NCBI GenBank assembly: GCA_905160935.1
Contig: CAJHZI010000753.1
Span: 43,501-107,500, forward strand
From: Enchytraeus crypticus
Taxonomy: Eukaryota; Annelida; Clitellata; Enchytraeida; Enchytraeidae
Length of the DNA: 64,000 bases
Reading direction: 5' to 3'
Both the position numbers and the translations under genes were made by a program. The notes beneath the pieces were generated by a model, which was not told where the DNA came from, did not search any database, and worked only from the letters and a program-made list of their open reading frames with translations. Of the stretch, positions 12,840 through 51,532 are shown in pieces. The first letter of the stretch is position 1. Each line of letters starts with the position of its first letter.

Positions 12840-13084
12840 AAGAAAAAATTTGCATATCATCCCAATAATTATAGATTTGGAAATTTGTCAAATGTTACCT
12901 ATGCGGTTTCAATATTGATGATATTGGTGTTATAGTTGCATGCTTCTAGAGGTGCAGTCTGTTGTTTTTTTCTTTATGTTTAATTTTCTTTGTTTATTGC
13001 ACGTTGGCGTTTTTCTGTTGTTCCTGTTCTGTGTGTGTTTTGGTTGCCCAAGTGGCGAATAAAGATTTATATATAATCATAAAA

Positions 13085-13716
13085 ACAAGACACTTGGTAT
13101 ATTTTTAGATCTCTCAAAAAGAATTAATTTTCCCGATCTGACTATGTCAGAATCCATGAGATGTGTTTTGATTGACAATTAGATTTCGTTTATATATAAT
13201 ACCAGGCTCTCCGAGACCAATTATTTGTGTACTAGAACAACCTCAGAATTTTTTTAATCTTATGCCAATAAGTATGTGAATTCTTGGAACCAAATACCTC
13301 CTGATATCCGCAGTTCGAGGTTTCTAGCTGAATTCACCAAACGTTACAAATGTATATTTTGTGATGGCTTGTAAATGTCTATATTTTCGTTTTTTGTGTA
13401 AATGTTCAGATAGAATTGTTACTTAGCTGACTGCTTTCTAATCAGATTAATTTGTAATTTATTTTCCTTTCTTTTAGTTTGTTCATTAATTCTGAGAATT
13501 TTTTTTATTTCAGTTGATTTTGCATTATATGTCATTAGTGAGTTATAGACGGTGGTCAGCTAGATAAGATGTGTATCAACTTCCCTGACGGCCGTTGTTC
13601 CGGTGTTTATAGACTGTTTCTGGGAATCTTTTAATTTTATTTCATTAAATGTTTACTTCTATTTGTATTTGTCAATGATTTGGTGTTGATGCTGAAATAA
13701 ACACATATATCTCGCT
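13085..13716 (+). mobile_element. LINE-B, right part with 3' UTR
   Basis: It resumes as KNKTLGIFLDLSK, so the host RT frame is continuous across the LINE-A insertion. An internal deletion follows. The C-terminus reads NSWNQIPPDIRSSRFLAEFT, ending in CDGL and a stop, typical of L2/CR1-type elements. A 3' UTR of about 330 bp ends in AATAAACACATATATCTCGC plus a short CT run. Confidence 0.75.
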
Positions 13717-13721
13717 CTCTC

Positions 13722-13765
13722 AATACACACTCAAACCCTACCAGGGTACCTCACACAATACACTA
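13722..13765. repeat. 35-bp minisatellite, right remnant
   Basis: CTCAAACCCTACCAGGGTAC followed by CTCACACAATACAC continues the 8105-8515 array. Confidence 0.7.
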
Positions 13766-13775
13766 GCACCCCTGG

Positions 13776-14150
13776 ATATTATAAAAGTACCATAGTGCCT
13801 TTATAATAACCAGGGTGTTCTTAAAATAACCAGGGTGTTCTTACAATAACCAGAGTGTTCCTACAATAACCAGGATTGTTTTATATTTACCAGGGTTATT
13901 CTTATAATAACCAGAGTTTTCTTGCAATAACCAGGGTGTTGTTATAATAACCAGGGTTATTCTTACAATAACTAGGGTTTTTCTTACAATAACCAGGGTT
14001 TTTCTTACAATAATCAGGGTTTTTCTTTCAATAACCAGGGTTATCCTTAAAATAGCGAGGGTTTCTCTTGCAATAACCAGGGATTTTCTTATAATAACCA
14101 GGATGTTCTCACAATAACCAGGTTTTACGTACAATAATCAGAGTGTTCTT
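13776..14150. repeat. 21-bp minisatellite AATAACCAGGGTTTTTCTTAC
   Basis: About seventeen imperfect units. The minus-strand open frame across it is a shadow. Confidence 0.8.
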
Positions 14151-14529
14151 AGAGTGATCACTGGGAAGTATGGATGCATTGCGAAACATAGATGCCCCTT
14201 CAAATAAAACGGACTTTGACCCGGGATATTCAGCAACTCTCAATGATTCGAAATAAATTTATTTCTCAATTATTCACATTCTGAAAGACAATCAGCGATG
14301 GGAAGGGGCTGAAGCTGCTGTTCATACCTTAGCTTCAAAACTTTTACTGTGGCCGCTACTTTTCTAACTGCTGTGGTATCATCGTGTGATGCTTGTATAT
14401 ATGTAGCGTGGCACTTGTAAAGTATGATAGTCCGCTGTTAGACATGTGTTATTGTGTTATCACCAGATTTCTCCATTCTCCAAGGGATTTTTCCATAGTC
14501 TTGATATTACAGAATGTCGGAATAATATC

Positions 14530-14710
14530 TCGTGACATCTGGTTTAATAGAGAAGTGAATTAGATCTTTATGATGCTATTTATGTGACATCTGGTGTATA
14601 AGAGAAAAGCATAAGATCTGCATGATGCTATTTATGTGACATCTGGTGAATTATTGAAAAGCATTAGATCTTTATGATGCAATTGATTAGCTGAACGAGA
14701 CACCTGGTGA
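14530..14710. repeat. About 57-bp direct repeat, three to four units
   Basis: Recurring GTGACATCTGGT...AAAGCATTAGATCTTTATGATG. The stretch 14710-15480 beyond it shows no gene; it holds a degenerate TTGTTGATTGTTG region. Confidence 0.6.
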
Positions 14711-15481
14711 GCTAGAGAAGTCTAAACATTTAGCACGAGAGCAGTGGACAGCGACAATGCTTATCACAATGAACAATTATTAGTAAACAGTAAACACAGA
14801 ATGTCTCAACCTCGTGTAAGGCAAGCTCGCGAAAATAGGCTGTTTTTACCGTGCACACTTTAAGTTGACCTTTGATCCTCGTAATTATTGATTTCACAGT
14901 CCACGGACTAAGGTTGATACGTTGATATGACATTAGAGAAATGCTCAGTACTCTTCTATGCCTGCAATGGTATCTCCTTAGCTATGCGTGCGTATGTTTA
15001 AATGTCTGTTTCTAACGTGCAAGGTTTGATAGCTACATGTGTTTTCTACTCTATGTAACTTACATAGAGGTGGTCAGCTTTCACTCTGTCTTACCCACAC
15101 GCCATGTCGAAATGTTTTGTCATTAGTTGTTTTTTTGTTGTTGCTTATAGATTGTCGTTGGTTGTTGATTGTTGTTGATTGTTTATTGTTGATAATTGTC
15201 GAATGTTGCTGAATATTTAGTGCAGTTGGTTGTCGATTGTTGCCAATTGTCTATTGCTGTTGGTTGTAGATTGTGGCTGCTTATCGATTGTTGCTTGAAT
15301 TAGAAGTCTATAATTCAAGTCATAATTTTATACATTTTTTTGCTTTATTGTATTGGTCTTGCTCGGCCTTGAAGAGAACAAGAGACTCTCATCACAAGCC
15401 TTGTTCACGAGCTGCCTGCGTGTTGTGTTATACCCCGTCTCCATAGCAATACAATAGCGTCGTCATGAATATACAACACAC

Positions 15482-15484
<3 letters not shown>

Positions 15485-15531
<47 letters not shown>

Positions 15532-15536
15532 CAGAG

Positions 15537-15576
<40 letters not shown>

Positions 15577-15731
15577 AGTGAAAGAGAGATGGAGAGAAGA
15601 GAGAGAAAAGAGAGTGAGAGAGAGTGAGAGACTAAGACAGAGATAAAGAGATTGAGAAAAGAAAGAGAGAAGAGAGAGACAGAGACAGAGATAAGGAGAG
15701 AAACAGAGAGAGCAAGAGAGAGAGAGAACAT
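15485..15731. repeat. TA run followed by GA-rich microsatellite
   Basis: (TA)n at 15485-15527 and (GA)n-rich sequence at 15540-15731. Open frames here are shadows. Confidence 0.8.
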
Positions 15732-16149
15732 CTATCTTCTGATGACTTGTCATTAACACAACACAAGCGTAAACATTTAACGGTTGTTGATTAGGGCGGA
15801 TCTTGGGTCTATTTACAGAAGTTTTCTAATAGAATGCGTTTTTTAATACACATGCCAATCTTTTACTTGAATTCCTTGGGCGTCAGATAGACTATAGGAT
15901 AAACAGGAATCTGGTAAAATAGCGTTTTAACAAAGAGTGAAAAATAGAATCTTTTACCTCGTCGTATTCTTTATTCATATGCTGCTTTTCACGCTCCATA
16001 AAGAGCACACCATCGATTAGCGAGTTATACATTCACAAATGACTGTGCCCATAGTGACTTAGGCTTGCGTAAATCATTGAGCTGATGCTATTTTAAAGCT
16101 TCGATATTCTAAGCTTCTGCCACATTTAAGTCTCATGTTATAATACTGC

Positions 16150-16700
16150 AGGGTGACAAGAAATAAATCGTCTACAGAGTTTTCGCTCTGGATAAATGAC
16201 GAGGCTTTTTAAATTAGTAAGCAGCACGTTAAATATAGTGAAAACCTTGGTTTGGACCAGGCCATTATATGGATGTGAAACATGGACCTTAAGGAAGGAA
16301 GATATTGGGAAACTGGAGGCATTGGAAATGTGGATTTGGAGAAGAATGGAGAGGATTAGCTGGACTGAAAAGGCTACAAATGAGGAAGTTCTGGAGAGAG
16401 TTGGTACCGATAGACAGTTGATTAACGTATTAAGAAATAGGAAGAAGAGTTGGATAGGACACATTCTAAGGGGAGAAGGTCTATTAATATAGGCTATAGA
16501 AGGTAGAATGGAAGGAAAAGAGGCAGGGGCAGGCCGATATTAGGTATGTTAGATGAATAAAGACACATTCGCATGTGGAAATGAACAGGAAAGCGAAATA
16601 CAGAGAAGAGTGGAGCGTAATATACCATGGACGGTGGACCTGCCGAAAGGCAGTGCATTAAGAGAGAAGCAGCAAGTCTCTGACTCAATGATAGGATAAT
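16150..16700 (+). mobile_element. LINE-D reverse-transcriptase C-terminal fragment
   Basis: It encodes KTLVWTRPLYGCETWTLRKE, LEMWIWRRMERISW and KKSWIGHILRGEGLL, the conserved end of many RTE-like elements. A stop is followed by a degraded arginine-rich end. Its 3' end has the recurring string GGACCTGCCG...GGCAGTGCA. Same family at 59400-59865, 60420-60525 and 61830-62052. Confidence 0.75.
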
Positions 16701-16704
16701 CAAG

Positions 16705-18485
16705 GCTGAAAAAACTACAATCCTAAGTAATTAACTTTCTCTTGTTTGAAATAGAATTGAACCTATAAGCACAGGTCCGCTTGATCATACTAATTAGCAT
16801 GCACTCAATAATATGCGCTCATTAATATGCAATCATGAATAACCATCAAACTGATCCAAACTTAGACTTTTTTGCTTGACTTTTCAGTTCCTGCTTAGTC
16901 GCCTCTTACTGCACGTGCAGTGAACGTATTCTGCCTTTTACTGAGACTCATATAAACCACGATCAATCTCATTTGAATTTATTTCTCTAACTTCCATACA
17001 GTTGCGTCTAAAAAATTAGCAAGAGTAGAGTTCTACCGGCTAGCAACAGATATCTTTTCATCTTAGCAGTTCTACCGGCTAACAACAGATTTCTTCTCAT
17101 CCCGCTCATCTTAGCATTTGCATCAGTGGCAGACACATATATATAAGGTAGATAACAATTTCTTACCTTCCATTCACCCCGTCTCTATTAGAATTTGTTA
17201 TTTCATTCTAAAATTTAAGTCAATGATACTCATATACGATTGGTAAAAAACCATTGAAAGCTAAATATAATGTTTTTATCGTAGCAATTTTCCCTTGTTA
17301 TGTACATAAGGGTGTGGATAAGGCATGGCCATTTGTGAAGGGAATAACTCGTTAATCGATAGTGTGCTCTTTATGGAGCGTGAGAAGCAAAACGTGAGTA
17401 GCAGTATGTACCTTGGACCTGCCGCTTGACAGAAAAGAAGGAACTAAGTAGTTTAAAGAAAATATTACTATACATATGACCAGGGTTGAATTTGCTAAAT
17501 TTGTCCTTTTTGAGGTTATTCGGTGGGATGGGATCGAAAGCTTCTTTATGGATCATAAGGAATTTTTCTTAGGGGAGGTTAACAATTAGGAGTTGTAACA
17601 TTAGCAGGGGGACACCCATCTGCCAGGAGTTTTGAACACCCCCTCCACGCACCCAATAAATGTAACCCTGCATGTTACTGAAATCTTATAACTTGGATGT
17701 AGTAAAACCCATTCTAATGTTATTTCTACGTGTCTAGATGTCTGCATATCTATATACCTATATATGTCGCTAGCCTATATTGAAAACATCTTGATGACAA
17801 AATTGTATTTATTTGCTCATTAATCTTTGTCTATTGTACATCTTTAGCCTTTGACTTGTTTTGATCACTACAAATTATGTCCAACAAATATTGTGGAGTT
17901 TCAAACGTCAGCTTTTGTTCAGGTCAACAAGTGACATTTGAATAATGGGTTAGGACTGCGGGCTTGAACGGAGCCTTAGCCTACTTAAATTCTTTTAATA
18001 ATAATAATATAAAAATATAGTAATAATATAATAATAATAATAATAATCACAATATAAATAAGTAATAAAATAATAAAATCCTTCTTTTATCTTATTTTAG
18101 TTCAATGCCCTATACTGACCGTGGAAGAAATAATAATAGTAATAATAAAGAGTTAACGTTCGTTTCAACATACAAGGATGATGCCAGGGATGTCCGCCGT
18201 TGTTATCTATTTGAAATTTGATACTGGATTTTACATATTTTATAGCAACTTTAAATGTTCGATATAGACTGAATATCATTATGCTTGAGAAGCCATTTAT
18301 TGATTGTTTTAAATTTGAAATTATGATATATTTTGTATTGCTATGAAATAGGCCCTATCATTCATACTTAATTGGAAAGGTGTATCATGACCCATCTGTG
18401 TACATTTAATCCCTGTCATGTCAAATTACATATATCAACTAATAAATCAAATACATCATAATTATAACAAATAACATATTATATC
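16705..18485. other. Gene-free intergenic stretch
   Basis: No supported gene. It contains a 42-bp duplication (about 17028-17095, TTCTACCGGCTARCAACAGA), an AAT-rich tract (17995-18085) and a solo GAGGAAAC-module copy with AAT tail (about 18128-18195). A dispersed repeat (17340-17420; CTCTTTATGGAGCGTGAGAA) recurs inverted at 15965-16040. Confidence 0.4.
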
Positions 18486-18499
18486 AAATGTCTACTGAT

Positions 18500-19035
18500 A
18501 ATATGTGTATATGTATGTGCTTGTATTACACATTTATGCCAGCTGCTATTACATGTATGTGCTTGTATTACACATGTATGTGCTTGTATTTACAGATGTA
18601 TATGTATGTATTACACATCTATGCCAGCTGGTATTACATGTATTTGCTTGTAATACACATATATCTGTATGTTTTACACATCTGTGCCAGCTGCTATTAC
18701 ATGTATGTGCTTGTATTACACATGTATGTGCTTGTATTTACAGATGTATATGTATGTATTACACATCTATGCCAGCTGGTATTACATGTATTTGCTTGTA
18801 ATACACATATATCTGTATGTTTTACACATCTGTGCCAGCTGCTATTACATGTATGTGCTTGTATTACACATGTATGTGCTTGTATTTACAGATGTATATG
18901 TATGTATTACACATCTATGCCAGCTGGTATTACATGTATTTGCTTGTAATACACATATATCTGTATGTTTTACACATCTGTGCCAGCTGGTATTACATGT
19001 ATGTGTTTGTATTACACACGTATATGCATGCATTA
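18500..19035. repeat. About 148-bp higher-order minisatellite
   Basis: More than three units of about 148 bp, built from shorter TGTATTACACATGTATGTGC pieces and marked by CCAGCTGCTATTACATG. As the unit is not a multiple of three, the same peptides appear in successive frames. Sequence 19040-19840 beyond it shows no gene. Confidence 0.8.
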
Positions 19036-19917
19036 CATGTGGATCGGTAATTTGCATGAAGAGAATCTTAACCTTTGTTATTAGTTAGATAAAAAATAAA
19101 TCTCCATGTAATCGAATTCTACTAACTGTTATTGACCGTGATAAAATATTTGATTTTTTTGCTTTGTTATATAAAAAATCTAAGACAGGATGAGAAGCAT
19201 TGCAGATCTGTCTGCATTCAACAATGTGTCGACAATTGAGGTTTTTATGAAGACCTATCTATCACTCCTCATAAACATCGTGCTCTACCAGGAAAACAGT
19301 CGATAAATAAGCGACAACCTAACAAGACAGGGAGGCTACGACGGTCATCAGACAATGCCATACGATAACACTGCATTGTACGCACATTGTGTTGACGTCA
19401 CGGTTTGTTGGGTAGCTGTTTAGATTTTTATCCTACCTATGGATAGGGGAAGGGCAGCGCAAGGCTATTTGGTGGGGACAAGATTCTTAGAGGTCTTAAA
19501 TCGAGTCTCATTTTCGGTTATAAATAAACCAAGTCTTGTGGATATAGTCAATTGTATGAGTGTAGAGCCGGTTAAAGGTGTCTAGAAACGTTTAAGGTAT
19601 CGAATCTTAACTTAGCTTCGTCTGCTTTGTCTTCTATAGTTTCTTCTATACATGATTGTATACGCTGTTACGGTAGGCCTAGTGTAATATGAGTGTGCAT
19701 TCTATCGTTTAGCTTTTGTGTTTCTGGAATCAATTACTTTACGTTGGGTCAGTAATGTTGAACATGCTGTAATTCGTGGAGTTTAATATTATGTTAGGAT
19801 TTGCCTTGAATTTTGGAATACTTGATGTAATAATGCATTTTAACGGCCGTTTCTTCTAACACGGATGATACCACTCACTTCCCAACAGCACAACTCATTA
19901 ATAGTCAATTCACTGGT

Positions 19918-20095
19918 TGGAGCCAGTGGCTATGTTGGTAAGATATTCCACCGATCAGTGTGTGCGGGGTTCAATTCCTGGGTTAGCCAGTCACTGGCAT
20001 CACTTTCGAGTGAGGAAACTGACGTTAACATTAGCTTTACCAGCTTTCGCTCAAACCAATCTGCAGAACAGATAACTGAAGTGAAGTAAGAATGA
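19918..20095 (+). mobile_element. SINE-1 (tRNA-derived)
   Basis: The head GAGCCAGTGGCTATGTTGGT resembles a tRNA A box, and GGGGTTCAATTCCTG resembles a B box. The body ends TCGAGTGAGGAAACTGACGT and TTAACATTAGCTTTACCAGC. Just upstream (about 19838-19870) is a related module copy in antisense. Confidence 0.7.
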
Positions 20096-20149
20096 AGTTA
20101 TGAACAAGGATCAAATTGTGGCTTATATTTTTGAGTTCCACACTTAGTC

Positions 20150-20292
20150 GTACACACCTGTAGGACAATGACGTCCACACTTATTCGTCCACACCTATAG
20201 GACAATGACGTCCACACTTATTCGTCCACACCTATAGGACAATGACGTCCACACTTATTCGTCCACACCTATAGGACAATGTCGTCCATGGT
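20150..20292. repeat. 37-bp minisatellite, four units
   Basis: Units of CACTTATTCGTCCACACCTA followed by TAGGACAATGACGTCCA. Confidence 0.8.
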
Positions 20293-20558
20293 TATTAGAA
20301 ACTGAATGCGATCATTTGATTTTGATAGAAAAATATTTCTCTGGTTATTAAACCTATTTCGCGTGATATAATAATAATAATAATAAAGGTTTAACGTCCG
20401 TTTCCTCATACTGGGATGATGTCAGGGACGTACAATTATATATCGTATTATATATCGTATAATTATATATCGTACAATTATATCTTTCTACAGCAACATC
20501 TGTAACTCCAGCCCCCTTGATAACGAATGAACTGTCTAGAGCCTTAGCTTCCTGTAAG

Positions 20559-48104
<27,546 letters not shown>

Positions 48105-48109
48105 ACCTC

Positions 48110-49360
48110 TACAACTGTCGTGGCAGCTGTCATATCATTAAAATAAGATCAACTGACCTGAACTGTTCATAGATTAACCAGAATACGCTGGACGTTTCCT
48201 TTCTGGGGCACTTTTATATAATTTATATCAAACTACAAAACATTTCACAATTTCCTACTATGCTAATTGAGTTACGCTAATGACACTCTCTCTTACATTT
48301 TAATATTTGCAAACATATCGTGCAATGTCATACATCCCATTGATCAACAAACATTCCAGCGACACTTTGATGAAGAATAGGTTACGTAAAGTTAAAAGGT
48401 TCAAATTTATCTAAGTAAATTTAAATAGAGTACAAGTTGTGTTAAAAGTTCATAACATTTAATGTAGGTTGCTCATCGTAAGACTGCGGTATCAATAAAG
48501 CTGGTTGAGCATGTTAGCTGTGCAACTGAATCAGTCCAATGATAATACAACTAACATCATTATCGGATGTTTGAATGATGCATTTCTAATTATATTATTG
48601 AACGTTATGGAATTTTTTGCACACAATCTTTAATCCTGGCATTACTAGACATATCCCATGGTATTATATTGATCGTTTGAATATGTTATATTAATTGAGA
48701 TACTCTACTATTATTTTATGGAAATACGATTATTAGCCTATATTTGAACGGCAAATATTTGAATATATTGTAATATTTTATTAGTTAATTTCTGAAAAAA
48801 CTTTCAATTTGGTGCTACTTGTATGTATATTAATTTATAGTGGGCCGATTTAGAGCTCGCATCGATGTCAGTGTGAATGAATGGTTTCAAAGCATTAGAT
48901 TTAATTTTATTCTGAATATAACAGAGAAATCATTTTCTATTTCAAACAGTGGTCTAGTGAATTACTGCACGTTTCGGATGTATAATTTATTTATCTTGGT
49001 ACGTCAGTAATCATTTTCTAACAAACTACAATTTCAAGGAACCTGTTCCGAGTATTTGAAACAAGTTGAGTTAGGCCTATTATTAGATTTCGAACAATAA
49101 GGACATAATGAGGAAAGAAGGGAGACATTTTGGTTGAAACCCAGAAACATTTAAAACGATTTCTACTGAACAATTATTCCTCTGTGATATTTTTATATTA
49201 TCAAAGTCAATTTTGTTTTACTATAAAAATTGTCTTATTTGTTTTAATATATCGAAAATATTTTTTATTTCTTTTTCGTTTCTAATGCTTCTGAAAAAAG
49301 ATCGTTTAAAGTAGTAAACCGTTAAAGATCAAATTGCTAAGTGGAATATTATTGATTGTG
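48110..49360. other. 3' UTR and gene-free flank of the DOMON gene
   Basis: AT-rich sequence without a supported exon or repeat apart from the poly(A) signal at 48494. Confidence 0.4.
48494..48499 (+). promoter_or_regulatory. Poly(A) signal AATAAA of the DOMON gene
   Basis: AATAAA lies 390 bp after the stop codon on the coding strand. It is the first canonical hexamer I noticed downstream. Cleavage site not determined. Confidence 0.45.
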
Positions 49361-49361
49361 G

Positions 49362-49695
49362 AATAAATCATCATCATCATCATCAACACCACATCATCAT
49401 CATCATCATCATCACCATCAACAGCACTATCATCATCATCACCATCATCATCACCATCACATCATCATCATCATCATCACCACCATCATCATCATAATCA
49501 TCATCACCACAACCACCACCATCACCACCACCACCACATCATCATCATCACTATCATCATAATTTTCGTCTCCCATTGATTGGCAATTTAATTAGGCCGT
49601 GATTAGAAAAATCTTTAATTAGAAATTAGTTAATTAATTAATTAAAATTAAATTCAATATATATTTAATTAATTAATTAATTAAAAATAGATAAA
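49362..49695. repeat. CAT microsatellite and TTAA tract
   Basis: (ATC)n with CAC variants at 49362-49560. The poly-His open frame in it is a shadow. Degenerate TTAATTAA lies at 49625-49690. Confidence 0.8.
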
Positions 49696-49734
49696 TTTGT
49701 ATAAGATGGTCTGAAACAACATTAACCTTCCTTG

Positions 49735-49835
49735 GATCCAAGAGGATATCCGTCATTTGTTGACTAACCTGGACTTTGAACCCAGGCCACTTGTATCTGA
49801 GGCGAGTACTCTAACCGTTGCGCCAAATCGGCCCC
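49735..49835 (-). mobile_element. tRNA-like repeat (SINE head or tRNA pseudogene)
   Basis: Minus strand has TTTGGCGCAACGGTTAGAGT, a good A box, and CCTGGGTTCAAAGTCCAGG as a T-arm-like hairpin. There is no clean acceptor stem, so a functional tRNA is unlikely. Differs from SINE-1 and SINE-2. Confidence 0.45.
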
Positions 49836-50029
49836 TCCCATTCACTGACAGTGCAGTTATTCCATTACTTACAGTATCGAAACTCAATGGCTGCTTGTAT
49901 AACATGCACAACGCATGACAATCATTCTAAATACTTATTTAAAGTATTTCTAAAACTTGAGATTCGGTGTTAAACTCAATGTAGGGTTTATACAAATTAG
50001 CAATGTGAATAATAAGTCTTGCATTGAGG

Positions 50030-50155
50030 CGGTAGCAAGCCAGAAAGTAGTCCCACATCGGATCAGAAGGTGCAGGGTTCAAATTCACTTAACAGCTCAT
50101 CAAGTCACTGACATGTTCTAGAGACAGGAAACTGACGTTAAATTACAGGCATTGC
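50030..50155 (+). mobile_element. SINE-1-related copy, diverged
   Basis: It has a B-box-like GGGTTCAAATTC and ends in GACAGGAAACTGACGTTAAA. The A box is degraded. Confidence 0.4.
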
Positions 50156-50257
50156 GTTGTTGGAGGTCTCTGTATCATGGATTAGATAAATCCTGAAAAT
50201 GTCTGGAGAGTAGAAACATGTACAACTGTAAACATTCCATATGTTATATGACACTAC

Positions 50258-50345
50258 GAGAGCGATAGAGAGAGAGAGATAGATGGAGAGAGAGAGAAAG
50301 AGGGAGAGAGATAGAGAGAGAGAGGGAGGGAGGCAGGGATGGAGA
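50258..50345. repeat. GA microsatellite
   Basis: Interrupted (GA)n. Sequence to 51120 shows no gene I can support. Confidence 0.7.
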
Positions 50346-51119
50346 GGGATATTTAGGGTTGTTAGCTGTCATGGATGCTCCAGTTATCTATCGTAGGTGT
50401 ATAATGTATTCATACACGTAGATTGTAGATCAACAGAAGAGAGTGACCTTCAACTCTGTGTGTTTATTCACGAGACGACAGCGGTGACTGATTGGTGTGA
50501 CAATTGTGCGTGTAATACAAATTAAATATGTTTCCATTTAGCTAATTTAATCTCATGCCGTTAATTAAATGTTAATTCTTAGAATAGCCTCCTCTTATAA
50601 CGAACTGCACTATTATGGAATTTGTGAAATTTACTTTCCATTTGTATAGTGAAGCATGATACGAAGAAAACGGATTTCATCAATTGAGCAGGATATTCCG
50701 ATTTTTATTCAAATGTATTTTTTCCGTATTTAAAATGCATTTTTAAATGTCAGATTCCGTTTCATTTACATAATTAGAGAGAATTAATTAGGATAAATAA
50801 TATTTATCAACATTATGAAGGGAAACTGGGTTAGGCGACCTCTAGTGATGGATGCGGTCGTGGTTGACTGTCCGAATCTCTCGAGGGAATCTCTAACCTG
50901 TGGGTGGCTGCTCCACGCATGACGTTGACAAATTGACATCAGGAGATGGAATAATATTGTTTCTGGATTGTCGTAGCTTTTCTCGCTGCAGTTCATTTAG
51001 TCTATTACAATACAGTGTAGTCAGAACATCCGGATATAAAAATTGCAAAATACTATTTTGCACTCGATGTAGTTCGCTCGAAATCGTAATGCTATACCAA
51101 TGTAATGGAATTTTTATAG

Positions 51120-51310
51120 AATAGCCCATCATAGTTTAGTGTAACCTGATAGGATAGCCAATCATATTCAATGAAACTTTGTAGAATAGCCAATGATATT
51201 TATTGTAACTTGGTAGAATAGCCAATAGTATTCAATGGTAGAATAGCCAATGAAATTTATTGTAGCTTGATAAAATAGTCAATGATATATACTATAATTT
51301 GTAGAATCAT
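51120..51310. repeat. About 32-bp repeat upstream of the Gr-like gene
   Basis: Six units of GTAGAATAGCCAATGATATT with TTATTGTAACTTG, about 220 bp before the start codon. They contain CCAAT, but a promoter role is not shown. Confidence 0.6.
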
Positions 51311-51532
51311 TCTTTCGTGTGTATATTCAGACTCAGTATTTATTGGTTTCTTCTAACTATATCGATTTAGGCCTAGTTTATGTTAGGATAGACGAACCAA
51401 GGTGTTACAAAGAGAATTCTGTATCTGATCCATTGTGTAAGTTGTGGTATTCGGATATACTCTCAGCCGCTGATCAGTGATTAACCCTATATTCTTTTCG
51501 TGTCGTAAGAGACGACTACAGTATCTATAACA

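Larger units (their letters stand above)
8623..13084 (+). mobile_element. LINE-A: nearly full-length, degenerate non-LTR retrotransposon
   Basis: The element has an ORF1 region (8644-9941) and an ORF2 region (about 10000-12839). CATAAAA occurs on both sides (8623-8629 and 13078-13084) as a target-site duplication. The sequence outside those copies reads straight through in the reverse-transcriptase frame of another LINE. An AATAAAG occurs close to the 3' end. ORF2 is broken by stops and frameshifts. Confidence 0.85.

Noticed and set aside
18097-18279. 60-codon minus-strand frame
   Set aside because: It covers the GAGGAAAC module and AAT tail, with no homology or splice context.
49356-49562. 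Poly-His frame
   Set aside because: CAT microsatellite only.
49735-49835. Functional tRNA gene
   Set aside because: A and B boxes are present, but acceptor-stem pairing is poor and the spacing in the T arm is off; better as a SINE head.
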